Shown here in pieces: positions 32,764-43,127 of a stretch of 64,000 nt of DNA. Made by a program: the position numbers and the translations under genes. Position 1 is the stretch's first letter. Each line of letters starts with the position of its first letter. Source of the DNA: Yponomeuta sedellus (taxonomy: Eukaryota > Arthropoda > Insecta > Lepidoptera > Yponomeutidae); the NCBI GenBank assembly GCA_934045075.1, contig OW203727.1, forward strand, positions 18,846,861 to 18,910,860, read 5' to 3'. The notes beneath the pieces are model-generated. The model saw nothing but the letters and a program-made list of their open reading frames with translations, had not been told where the DNA came from and did no database searches.

Positions 32764-33247
32764 GGTATAGAATTACTTTCTCGAACACTTTACTTAATAC
32801 CGGTAGTATTGCTACGGGCCTAAAATTGTTTGGATCCTCATTATCACCTGCCTTAAATAGAGGAACTATTTTACTAAATTTTAAAAGATCTGGGAAAGTC
32901 CCATGATCAACATTTATTAAAAATTGTAGCAAGGTGTGGTGCAATAATATGAATTACCGTAGATATCAGTTTGACCGACAGACCCCACAAGTCTTCAGTT
33001 TTCTTTACATTTATTTGGTTAAATGTTTTAACAATAGTTTGGGAGCTAACGTGGCAGAATTGAAAGTCTGTTACGCATGGTTTTATATTTTCTAACATTA
33101 GTGATTCTGCTGACTGAGACGAAGAATTTAGACCCGCCGTTATATTTAGTGGGATGTTTGTGAAGAAATTTTGGAATACTTCTGCGATTTCGTCACTTAA
33201 GTTGCCTATTTTCCCACCTACATAAATATGCGCACTATCCTGTGTCT
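32764..33247 (-). pseudogene. CR1/L2-like LINE: fingers region
   Basis: Minus strand encodes E-V-F-Q-N-F-F-T-N-I-P, then FPDLLKFSKIVPLFKAGD and NNFRPVAILPVLSKVFEK, the N-terminal reverse transcriptase motifs of CR1/L2-type elements. The upstream part ends at the hAT insertion. Confidence 0.8.
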
Positions 33248-33255
33248 ATCATAAC

Positions 33256-33857
33256 CAGTGATCGAATAATCGGATGCATATTGACCTAAAGTTGAGGTGT
33301 TGGCTGTTATGGAATGCACTTTTGTATCGAAAAAATCCCGGGATTCCGGAATCGACGAATACAGTGTTTTGGTTATAGAATTAAGTCGGGTGAATACAGA
33401 TACTTGCGTTCAGGTGTTTGCTAATATGGAATGCACTTTTGTATCGATCGTAAAAAAACAAGCGATTTCAGAATTATCGTTTAGTGCTTTAAATGTGTAA
33501 ATGTAAATGTGCAATAAAGTATTATTTCATAGTAATGTTTTTTTTAACTAACACACTACTTTTCCTGTTACACCCTACATACACACACATACATACTTGC
33601 ATCGGAGGCTAAAATAAACTTTAAACAAAGACACATATAAATAATTATGTAATACCAGAGTCCCGGGTTTTTTAAATTCATAATACTACACGCTAAATAA
33701 GTCGTCTCCATGCTACGTATGCGATTAGTTTTGCATTCCCGAATTTTCTGAAATCCCAGGATTTATATTTAAAAAATATGTTTTAAGAAGCCGCTTCCAT
33801 AATTTCTGAGCCATAAAATAACTTTAGGTAAATATGCATCCGATTATTCGATCACTG
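33256..33857. mobile_element. Non-autonomous hAT element
   Basis: Inverted ends CAGTGATCGAATAATCGGAT with about 37-bp arms, and a perfect 8-bp target duplication ATCATAAC (33248-33255 and 33858-33865). CAGTG ends and an 8-bp duplication define hAT. It is 602 bp with no transposase. It contains two copies of ATGGAATGCACTTTTGTATC. Confidence 0.9.
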
Positions 33858-33865
33858 ATCATAAC

Positions 33866-34837
33866 ATTACAATATGGGTTGGTATTTAACATGTATTATA
33901 TTTTATTTAGTATATGATAACCACAGAAAGATATCACATACATGGAAAAACCCCAGACGCTAGTGGAACTAGCTATTTTTTTTAAATTAGTGTATGACGG
34001 CACCTAACGGTAATTGACAGCCAAATATTCACAGTAATAGTTTTCCGAACATAAGAGACATTGACAAAAGAAAGGCATGGAAACATATCGAGCTAAAGAT
34101 TGGTATGTTTCATGTGCAAGATACCTATTACGATTTGTTCATTTGTAGTTACGACCCCATTCTCTAACAGTGAAGGAAAATTGTCTTAGCGCTTGAAATG
34201 CCTTTTAAAAAAAATTTTCTTTCTCTTTCTTTCTCTCTCGCTCTGTGTGAAAAGGTCTATGCTCTTTCGTAGGATGTAAATATAAATATAACTAGGCTGC
34301 AGAAGAACTTTTTTTTTTGATATGTCGTCTCTGCGTCAGAGCCAGTCACCCCAGGGAGGGACGCAATTAATTCATAAAAAAGCGACTTTGCTAAGTAACC
34401 GGAGGAGATAACGGGCGACACTTAAAATTATAAGATTACCGAACCGGTTTTTGAGGAAAAACAAAACGGTGGGCTCCATTACACGGGCTCGCTTTGAAAT
34501 AATTAATTTGGGCTAAATTTTACTCCCAGGGGTTCATTTGGGGCACATTTATAAATTATGCCTGCCCGTTTCTTTTACTTTTAACGTCATGCAGATGCTT
34601 TAAGTCTAATAAATATAATGTAGGGAGCGACCACAGTTGAAGCATGAAGGTAATGTATGCCGCTTTGTAATCAAATTAATATTTTCTTTTTCATTGTAAA
34701 ACAAAATTTTAACCTAATGTACGTCAAGTTTTTAGTATAACAATTAATAAATTATGTGTAGAAGAGGCCCCCTAAGAAACTCCATATTTATTGTATTCAA
34801 ATTTTTTTTAAAGAGTTTTCACTTTAAAAATTACATA
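33866..34837. other. No gene seen
   Basis: AT-rich. A short CT-rich stretch is at 34210-34235. Confidence 0.45.
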
Positions 34838-35045
34838 CATAACCTCACGCCTGTATCCCAGAGGGGTAGGCAGATACCAGGGACTGCCACTTGCCACGAT
34901 CCTGACAGATCACCTTCGCTTCATCAACGTTCATAAGTCGTTGCATGCACATCCCCTATTTGGTCGATGTATGTTCGCCTGGGACGTCCCTTACCAGCCC
35001 TTCCACACACATTCGCAATATATATTTGTTTCGTCAATCTTTCTT
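34838..35045 (-). pseudogene. LINE RT C-terminus (RRACM family), antisense
   Basis: Complement of the 13.5-13.8 kb fragment: CATAACCTCACGCCTGTATC, then GTTGCATGCAC and GTCGATGTATGTTCGCCTGG. Confidence 0.7.
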
Positions 35046-35848
35046 CCTTCAAAAAAATACTTATGACCTTTTAATATTATTTTACTTTTTAATCTGTCGT
35101 CTAAATAATTATTGATGTTATATTAAGCTTTGCTGCATAGAGTATGCTTAGCAAATATTTTAAACCGCGTCAGAGGTAATTCTTATATTGAGGAGTCTTG
35201 TAGTAGAAACTTACACAGTGCCCTACAAACGATGTATTAACATTTGCATGATTAACATCGTGGAAATTATAATTTATGTTTATTTTAATTGGAACATTGT
35301 AGTGATTACCAACATTTTCGAAGTTTTGATGCATGCCTAGTACATAATTTCTTCCTCTAAATTCAGAATTAAATAAATATACTAAACCTTGTCAAAAATA
35401 TTTCATCAAGAATTAAGAGATAAGGTAAAACATTTTTCCTCGTGTTCCCACTTATTAAAACCTAACGAAGCCTGAAAAATAAAGTAATATAATCAACCGA
35501 GCAATTAACGTGAAGTGAGATCTTATTTCACATTCAAGAATTTCAATTTCAAACATCCGATTTTAATGAAGAGAACGAATAGGCAAGGAATCCAAAATAT
35601 AATTTAGGATAACATACGCCATTTTCGTACCTATTCTTTTGATATGTTATAGTTTGATATTTTTCTGAATTAAAACAGCAGAACTTAAACTTACGCCTGA
35701 ACCTCGGGTGGTAGGTTGGGGGTATAGAGGCAAGGAAAAAAACGCGTAAAAGAATTACAAATAAAAGGTTTTGAGACTGGCCATTGAGACTGGAATAGGT
35801 AAAATAGGTACGTTCTAATTTCAATATTTCCTTTAATATTTTTTGCGA
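35046..35848. other. No gene seen
   Basis: AT-rich. No supported feature. Confidence 0.45.
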
Positions 35849-36090
35849 GCTTCTTCTTCTTCAGGCTATACTAGTCCACTGCTGGACATAGCCCTCCCCT
35901 AATGAGGGCCATAGCGCAAGGTTGTGCCATCATTGGGGGGTAATGCCCATAATCCCCACGCTGGGCATGCGGGTTGGGGATCGCAGTTTGGTGGAATTGT
36001 ACTGCAGGGGGCGCTGCTGCCCACTCCCCAGTTTGTGTCCCTTAGTCGCCTTTTACGACACCCGCGGGAAGAATTTGGGTTTTGCGAGCT
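35849..36090 (-). repeat. RTE-like LINE 3' end, antisense, longer copy
   Basis: TTCTTCTTCAGGCTATACTA through CAGTTTGTGTCCCTTAGTCG to ACACCCGCGGGAAG. It contains both the CCAGCAGTGG 3' end and the upstream GGGGGCGCTGCTGCCCAC block in one piece, showing that the two blocks belong together. Confidence 0.7.
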
Positions 36091-36282
36091 ATATAATTTA
36101 AATTATCGTGTCTCGAAAAATAGATCTGCTGTGGGAATTGAAAAAATTGAACCTTTCCGCGCTACGATTTTTTACAATTTCAAGTGTCGCTAAAACCGAA
36201 CAAATTTTTACTTAAAACGGCATCCATTGTTGAAAGACCTTGCAAAGCAACTGTGTATTGTTGGTATAACAAATTCATGTTT

Positions 36283-36480
36283 AAAAACCTATTTAGAGGC
36301 TAAAAATTTCACCCATGCCGGGATTCGAACCCGCAACCTCTGGCTATCCGTGCCAGCGCTCTACCAATTGAGCCAGAGGTTGCGGGTTCGAATCCCGCCA
36401 TGGGGGAAATTTTTAGCCTCTAAATAGGTTTTTAAATTTGTCCTTAGCACGGGTTAGTGCATTACAAATAAAAATAGTAA
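36283..36480. repeat. Palindromic tRNA-like element
   Basis: Inverted tRNA-like halves with the family flanks. The 12-bp target duplication AAATTCATGTTT is at 36271-36282 and 36481-36492. Confidence 0.9.
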
Positions 36481-36492
36481 AAATTCATGTTT

Positions 36493-36959
36493 TCAAAGAC
36501 TAAGTTGGGGTAAATTGTCCATTTTTTTCTCCAAAATAACTTAGATTTTGAAATGGACACCCAGTTTTAAGCCACAGTTTCTGCGCTACTTTGAATAAAA
36601 CCTTTTCATTTCATTTCATGGCTGAATAATTTAGGGGGATGAAGAAAGAAGTGAACACCGTTTGGCTTACGAAAAAAACGTGCTTACTGTGAAAAAAATA
36701 ATCCAAGAGCATAGGCGTTGCATATCTGGATATTGAGCACATACTGCACATTGGATTGAGCCGCCTTCACAATATTCTACATGTGCAACTTTGCCTGAGG
36801 AAGAAAGTTACACGCGGGGGGCCGAACAACCTCTGGAAACTAGCGTAAGTGTTTCAAAACTGCTCCAGACACATCAAAATATGTATACAAGATGGTAGAT
36901 GGTACAAGATATAGAGTACTTTATTATTGTTATTTATTTATTGCACTAATTACTGAGTA
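36493..36959. other. No gene seen; left flank of viral element
   Basis: Includes a LINE-like tail (AATAAAACC then TTTCATTTCATTTCA at about 36595-36618). No gene. Confidence 0.45.
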
Positions 36960-36965
36960 TATGCA
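36960..36965 (+). repeat. Target-site duplication TATGCA, left
   Basis: Six bases identical to 50728-50733, immediately outside the terminal inverted repeats. Six bp is the size made by Maverick/Polinton integrases. Confidence 0.92.
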
Positions 36966-37108
36966 AGTAGGATGTTATTGGGCATTCTGGACCAGCTTCC
37001 ATTCGTTTGAGCTCACGACGCACCGCGCCGGTTGGCGCGGCTTGTCGCTCTCTCAAACTCATTACAGCTATTCCAGAATACCCAATAACATCGAGTGATT
37101 CTAATTTA
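36966..37108 (+). repeat. Left terminal inverted repeat, palindromic
   Basis: About 143 bp. Its first 82 bp (to 37047) are identical to the right end and the remainder differs at scattered positions. It is itself an imperfect palindrome: TGTTATTGGGCATTCTGG near 36972 pairs with CCAGAATACCCAATAACA near 37091, centred on GCGCCGGTTGGCGC. Confidence 0.93.
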
Positions 37109-37419
37109 TAGTTTCAATAATTTTACGAGCAACCTACACAGTTTATGATAAATTCCATCAATGAAAACGAATGACACTAGGAAGCTTGAGTGAATGCAAC
37201 TCACCATCATCTTGGTGGAGATAGGTCCGCATAGTCACTGAGTTGAATTAAATAAAGGATCCCCAAGCTCAACTGAATTGTATTTACCCACTAGCTATGT
37301 TTTGTGCAGTTTCGTAATATACTAGATAAAACAGCACACATTATTTGCGGTATCGGTTAGGTTTCCTCATTAAGACAATGACATGAAATATTCCAAGTGA
37401 TACTTGTATTTACCCAGTC

Positions 37420-38000
37420 ATAGTTTTGTGACCAGATTGGCTTCTCCCACTGAATGAGTTTAACACCACTGGTGTCTACTTTTCATAACAGTGACACAAA
37501 ACTTTGCTTTTTCAACCCAGTTTGTTTTGTAGTCAGATTGACGTCTCCCACATGAACAAGGTACAACACCACAAATTTTGTTATCAGATTGACTTCCCGT
37601 GATGGTCCTTCATACAATAACATAAAAGTACAATTTCAACTTAATCATATTTTGTGGTCAGATTGACGGCTCCCACTGTTAGAAAGATTCAGCACCACAA
37701 ATTACTTTGTGATCAGATTGACTTCATGTGATGAACCTTCTTGCGCAACAGTGACACAAAACATTTTCGTCTTAACTGTATTTTATGGTCAGATTGACGT
37801 CTCCCATTGTAAAAAAGGTGATTCCAACACAACAAAATTTTGTGATCCTTTTCATGTGACACAAATACTGGGTGATTGGCAGAACCAGGAAATACTTGTA
37901 TTTTAGGCATATTTTATGGTCGGCACAAAGAATACCTTACTTTTCCCACAAAAATGTTAGTGATCAGATTGAAGTCTCCTGTTTATCGTTCACTACGGAA
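37420..38000 (+). repeat. Degenerate subterminal tandem repeats
   Basis: A motif CAGATTGACKTC recurs about every 51-100 bp (37433, 37533, 37584, 37658, 37713, 37788, 37964, plus weaker copies near 37845 and 37910). Two alternating kinds are seen: GTGGTCAGATTGACGTCTCC and GTGATCAGATTGACTTCATG. The higher-order period is about 130 bp. They lie just inside the left terminal repeat only. A role as replication or integrase binding sites is speculation. Confidence 0.7.
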
Positions 38001-39587
38001 AACACAAAACATTGCACAGTAGGAAAAATGTACTTCTACAGTTACTTGAATCCTTGGGTATACTTAAGTAAAATCGTGAATTAATGATAATATCACTGAC
38101 ACATAAAAGTATACTTTCATTAATGGAAATCTATTTCCTACTAACGTGTCACTTTAGTTAACGCGAATGCGAATATGATAGGTGGCTGGCAGGGATTGTC
38201 AACCTTTAGCTGTTGACGCAGGAGTTATAAATTTGATACGAAGTATACACGGTGTAAGAAAAAATATGTTGTCAAAAAGTACAGTTTTATTTATAAAAGT
38301 TGGTTCCTTTGAACATTCCTTAAAGGTATTCCGGTAATAAAGCATTTTCCATGTTATTATTTTTTTAAGACTTGATGTTAAAGTATTTTAAGAAATCATG
38401 ATTTTGTAAATACGACCGACAGCATTTTGTCTTTTTTTAATTGAAACTTGAAGATATTATTCTCATCCCATTATACGTAACTGAACCTATGCAGATAGTT
38501 TTATATTTTTTCAACAGTTTTCTAACATCAGTTCTCGTTCATTTTCTATCTAAATTTATCTGTAACATACAGTAAAATAAATACAGTAAATTTTACATAA
38601 CCCATAAATAAAGAATTTAGAGGGGTCATAATATTTTAATGTATCACCTACATAAGAGATAACCAAAGGTTGACTATACTAGCTATACTCTAGTCTAAGA
38701 TCCACACGGAAAAAACTCGTTGCATCAAAATATTTAGCTGTAGGTATCATTAATACCTAATGTTTGACTTTCACATAATATTGTGGAGTCTACCAAATGC
38801 TTTATAAAGAATACCTAGATAAGTATTATTTATCCTGAAATACATTTATATAGTAATTTCATCGATATCATACGATGTTTTCTATGGATAAGCTAGAGGA
38901 ATTAATTATAATTTCCTATTTAGCTCATCATCCGATTTCTGGTAACTGGAAATAACAGTTTATTTTCTTCTGCTATAGTGAAATATTCACCCAATTCGAA
39001 CATTATCTGATTAAGATCAAGAAAATCTAAAGTAAATTGCAACATGTGTATCTAGGACTATTTACTCCTACCTAGGTATGAAACCTACGAATTTGCTACG
39101 TTAACGTTATTGGATCCGTTGCAAGCTTCTGATTGCGAAACATCTTACCTACAATAATCGATATATTGGTCACATTATGTTGCAATGGCAACCAGCCACA
39201 TTAACTTGAGCTATTAAATAGTGCTGACATTATGAGAATAACATATAGGCTTGACCTTGCTACCGGTCAAGATGATTTGGTTAAGTACCTACTTTTGAAG
39301 GCAAAGCAAAAATTTTGGGTGTTCGATACTAAAAAGTAATATGTATTACTTTTATCAACAATCACCTATATTCATACACCTATAAATAAAGGCGATTTTC
39401 GCATTTACTTCATTACAGTACTTGTAATAAAAAAACAACATACACATTTAGGATATAAACCTATAACACCCTGATTTATCTAAAATTCTCATCACTTCCG
39501 ATAACGTGATAACGCTGTTCAGTACAGTCTCCGTGTGGTGTAATTATCTACGACTTCCTCGCTACCAGTCACTCCATCGGTATCAAA
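38001..39587. other. Non-coding left part of viral element
   Basis: About 1.6 kb of AT-rich sequence with no supported gene. It could hold the promoter for the rightward genes or the remains of lost genes. Confidence 0.5.
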
Positions 39588-41195
39588 ATGTTAGTAAGTA
39601 TATTTATTTACATCCTAATTTTTTTTTTTTACGTGTTCCACTGACTAAACCGTATTAGTCCCTATATGAAAACTATGTCCCGAACTATGTCTAAAAAATA
39701 TGTTCCAGTCACTACATTTATCTAGTATAGTAATTACAATACGGTGTATAAATCGTTTAGGTTAAATGTATAAGACTGGTATAAAACTATGTTATTATTA
39801 TTTCAGGTCTGACTCCGAGTTTGAATTCTCTGGTGTACCTATTGCTGTGCAGTCGAGTAAGAAGCAAAAGACTCCAACCAGCTCCAAACGCAAAGCATCG
39901 AGCTACGTTGAGGAGACAGTTAGGTAAGAATACAATACATCTATAGTTTATTATAAATGATTGTACACTTTACACATCGTTTCAAATGACGATTCCCTCG
40001 ATGTAATCAAGCTGTTGATGAAAATCTTGGAACATTGAAAGAGATAACAACTGTTTATTTGTTTGTTTCATAACTAAAAGTTGTTTATTCGTCTTAATAA
40101 TTCAAACCATAGGTTTGACCCTTAAACCTTATTTTCTATAGCCTAAAGCCGGGGCCGCTGCACCATGTTACGCGTGTTACAAAAAACGTAACACTTAAAT
40201 ATAATAAAAGTGGGACATGGTATAACACGTTAGGTACTTGTTATATAACGTTACGTTACGTAACACGTAAAGTGTTAATACCACTCCCCATTTTTGTTTT
40301 AATAACGTGTTACATTTTTTGTAACACGCGTAACATGGCGCAGCGGACCCGGCTTAACATTGATCGTTACGGTAAATGTTTACATCCAGGGAAAAGTTTA
40401 CTGGAATAGAATTAGTCTCGTTATATTATTCGTTGTTACGTTGTCGCGTCATTTGACTCTAGCACACCGCTGAGTCATTGAATCGTTGATTACATTGCAG
40501 GCATGTACTCGTAAAGGTTAACATGCTGTCGACTGTTTACTTTGCATCTTACTAGTCGTGGGTTCGATACCCGCTTCGCGTAGTATTTTTGTTTTCCATG
40601 TAAGATATGCTTATTAAGAATCACTTGGGATATTTGCTTATTAAGAATGACATATATGGGATAGATCAAAAGTAGATATGTACCCTTCATATTAAACTAT
40701 CATCCACTTCATACTCGTTCAATGTATGTGTATCTCCTATAGATAGCCTACCCAATCGGAATATAGGTATAAGTTTATGAAGGTACTTATGTTTTAAAAT
40801 ATATTGTTCACTTTTACAGGTCTGCAAGCACCTTAAAGAAAAAGACGGTGGGAGATCTTTTCGGGATTTTGCGAGACGCAGAGAAGGTCGCTAAAGCGAC
40901 TCCCGAGCAGCACCAACTGGGGTCGAGTCTAGTGACGCGGGTCGCCAATGGTCACGTTCGTCGGACAGCAACGACGGAAGGAGAATTCTATATAGAATTG
41001 AAGGTCTACAACACTACCGATGCTGCAAGTACCAACGTTCAAGAGAGGTGGAAAAAAGCGTTGATGGTAATAAAATTGCAGACTGATACGGACACACCGC
41101 ACTGGGACGTATTACAGAAATTTATTAAACAAGTTTATTCACTGTATGATAATAGTGAGGCGAGTTTTTTTAGTGATAAGATAAATATAAAATAA
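39588..41195 (+). CDS. Small spliced gene A, unknown function
   Basis: I recognise no family. The coding body is two exons, 39807-39923 and 40820-41195, joined in phase across an intron with GTAAGA donor and TTTTACAG acceptor. Exon 39807-39923 encodes an acidic start (SDSEFEF) and a Lys/Ser-rich stretch with KKQK and KRK, which looks like a nuclear localisation signal. The last exon encodes about 125 residues with a mixed alpha/beta look and no recognised motif. The first exon is uncertain. ATG at 39588 is followed six bases later by a good GTAAGT donor, but joining this to the strong TTTCAG acceptor at 39806 puts TGA in frame, whereas a weaker AG at 39819 restores frame. AATAAA overlaps the stop codon. 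It heads the rightward block with the polymerase, so an early or replication-linked role is possible. Confidence 0.6.
40147..40354. repeat. Palindromic MITE in intron of gene A
   Basis: Inverted ends AGCCGGGGCCGCTGCACCAT and complement, arms of about 50 bp with TTACGCGTGTTAC, flanked by TAA on both sides (40144-40146 and 40355-40357). PIF/Harbinger-like target. It inserted after the viral element. Confidence 0.8.
40540..40585 (+). repeat. tRNA-like B-box scrap in intron
   Basis: GTCGTGGGTTCGATACCCGC inside the intron of gene A resembles a SINE or tRNA T-arm. There is too little for a full cloverleaf. Confidence 0.35.
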
Positions 41196-41311
41196 AATTC
41201 CTTTAATTTATAATAAACATATTATTTTGCTACTTACCTATTTATTTTTGTGTCTAAAACCTAAATTTTAATTATCTGTTTCCTGGTCAATCTTACTACT
41301 TTTTATTTACA

Positions 41312-43123
41312 ATGCCTTATTGCATTACTTGCAAAACTCTTGTCAACCCAAAAAGTTGGGTGGGTCATATGCGCAGCACTGACCACAAAAGCAAAGTCGC
41401 AACTCATCATTTGTCAGAAGATGTTGAGGTTCTGACCTCTGCATTCCGTAATCGTATTGCAACTTATAAGATACAGGCTAACGGTGATGGTCAGCACTCA
41501 ATTGAAACCTTTTTCGAGTCTATCCATAATAAATTAAAATCTCTGATTGATATTTCATTGAAAAAACACGTTTGCATAAAAGTCAATGTTGAGCTTTTTT
41601 CATTTTTCCTTATGTACAAAAACGATTTGCAAGAACTAAAATCGTTTGGCACGAAAAACATTACCATACACATGAACCACAACTTCAATTCCATTTTTTC
41701 AGAAATCATAAATACATTGAAAAAAAAGCTTGAAGAGTTTCAAGAGCGAGATAGCGGTTGGACATTTTTGAGTAACTCTCATTTGGAAATCAATGTAAAT
41801 AAATATCAACCATTGAGTGGGTCATCGTTTATAGATTTACCAAAATTTATAAAAAACAAAAAAGCATGTTTGAATATAAAAAATGATGATCCTTATTGTT
41901 TTCTTTGGTGTGTTACAGCTGCTCTATTCCCTTCAAAGAGCCACCCCGATCGTGTCTCGTCTTATCCCGATTTTCGCGATATTTTTAACACTCAAGGCTT
42001 ATCATATCCAGTAACTTTTTCTGACATCCCGGTGTTTGAAAAAAATAATCCAGATATCGCTATTTTTGTGTATGGCTTACAAGGCAAAAAAACTGTTGTA
42101 GGTCCACTATACAGATCAGAGTCTTCCACTGCGAAAAATATCGTTCATCTGCTATTTCTCGAGAATGATGAGGGCTCTCACTTTTGTTTGATCAAAAACC
42201 TTCCCCGTCTGGTTAGAAGCCAAATATCTAAACACCATCAGCAACTGCATTTTTGCTCATCATGTCTGTTATTTTTTAAAACATCTAATGAACTAGTCAT
42301 TCATGCATGTGGTGGTATTGCTACAGCTCTTCCTAACCAAGGGTCGGTTCTTCAATTTAAGAATTACGAACGAAAACAAAACATACCCTTTATCATTTAT
42401 GCTGATTTTGAGACTATGCTTCAACGTCATCTGGGGTGTGAAGCAGACCCTAACATTGCGAGCACTAGCCTGCTACAACAACATGTGCCCTCAGCGTTTG
42501 GTTACTATATTGTTTGTACAGTGGATGCCAAGTATAATCGCTACGTCAGCTATCGGGGATCAGACTGTGTATCAAAATTTGTAGAATGGTTGTATCGAGA
42601 CATGAAGCAAATACACACTATTTTAAAAGCTAATATTAAAATTATATTCACGGATAATGATTCACAAAATTTTGAAAATGCTGTCCGCTGTCATATTTGT
42701 GATAATCTTTTAATATTTGACAAGGTTCGAGACCACTGTCACATCACTGGTCACTATCGGGGGGCAGCTCACAAGCATTGTAATTTACAATTTAAACTAC
42801 CAAATTTTGTTCCAGTTGTTTTCCACAATTTGTCAGGCTACGATTGCCATTTATTTATCAAAGAACTAGGCGAGGCGCCTGGTCCGATTAGAATAATACC
42901 TAAAACAAAAGAAAACTATATTTCTTTCACGAAGTATATACCATTATCGAAAGATGAAGGTATCCAACTTCGATTTATCGATTCATTTAAATTTTTAGGT
43001 ACCAGTTTAGAAAAACTCACGAAAACAATGAAGGTGGAGGAATTCTCGTTGTTGAAATCATTTTTTGCAAATGACACTGAACTACTGCATCGTTCGAGCC
43101 AACTAGAAGATCAGCAGACGTGA
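41312..43123 (+). CDS. polB: Type B DNA polymerase, N-terminal/exonuclease part
   Basis: A 603-residue frame. Visible in order: a zinc-finger-like start (C4, C7, H19, H25); the DPYCFLWCVTAALFPS block at about 193-208 typical of Polinton/adintovirus polymerases; a second Cys/His cluster (HFCSSCLLFF...IHACGG); the exonuclease I motif ADFETM (about 365); RDHCHITGHYRGAAH with HCN (about 473-491); and an exonuclease II-like HNLSGYDCHLF (about 504-515). It stops at TGA 43121-43123, before any polymerase palm motif (A, B or C). Family members are usually over 1,000 residues, so roughly the C-terminal half is missing and was not found elsewhere in the element. As it stands the product might keep 3'-5' exonuclease ability but cannot be a polymerase. 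The next gene starts 5 nt downstream, pointing to a deletion junction near the end of this frame. Confidence 0.9.
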   Translation: MPYCITCKTLVNPKSWVGHMRSTDHKSKVATHHLSEDVEVLTSAFRNRIATYKIQANGDGQHSIETFFESIHNKLKSLIDISLKKHVCIKVNVELFSFFLMYKNDLQELKSFGTKNITIHMNHNFNSIFSEIINTLKKKLEEFQERDSGWTFLSNSHLEINVNKYQPLSGSSFIDLPKFIKNKKACLNIKNDDPYCFLWCVTAALFPSKSHPDRVSSYPDFRDIFNTQGLSYPVTFSDIPVFEKNNPDIAIFVYGLQGKKTVVGPLYRSESSTAKNIVHLLFLENDEGSHFCLIKNLPRLVRSQISKHHQQLHFCSSCLLFFKTSNELVIHACGGIATALPNQGSVLQFKNYERKQNIPFIIYADFETMLQRHLGCEADPNIASTSLLQQHVPSAFGYYIVCTVDAKYNRYVSYRGSDCVSKFVEWLYRDMKQIHTILKANIKIIFTDNDSQNFENAVRCHICDNLLIFDKVRDHCHITGHYRGAAHKHCNLQFKLPNFVPVVFHNLSGYDCHLFIKELGEAPGPIRIIPKTKENYISFTKYIPLSKDEGIQLRFIDSFKFLGTSLEKLTKTMKVEEFSLLKSFFANDTELLHRSSQLEDQQT

Positions 43124-43127
43124 AAAC

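Noticed and set aside
36966..37108. The palindromic end as an independent MITE
   Set aside because: Only two copies were noticed, inverted, exactly at the borders of the viral element, and a shared 6-bp duplication lies outside the pair, not around each copy.
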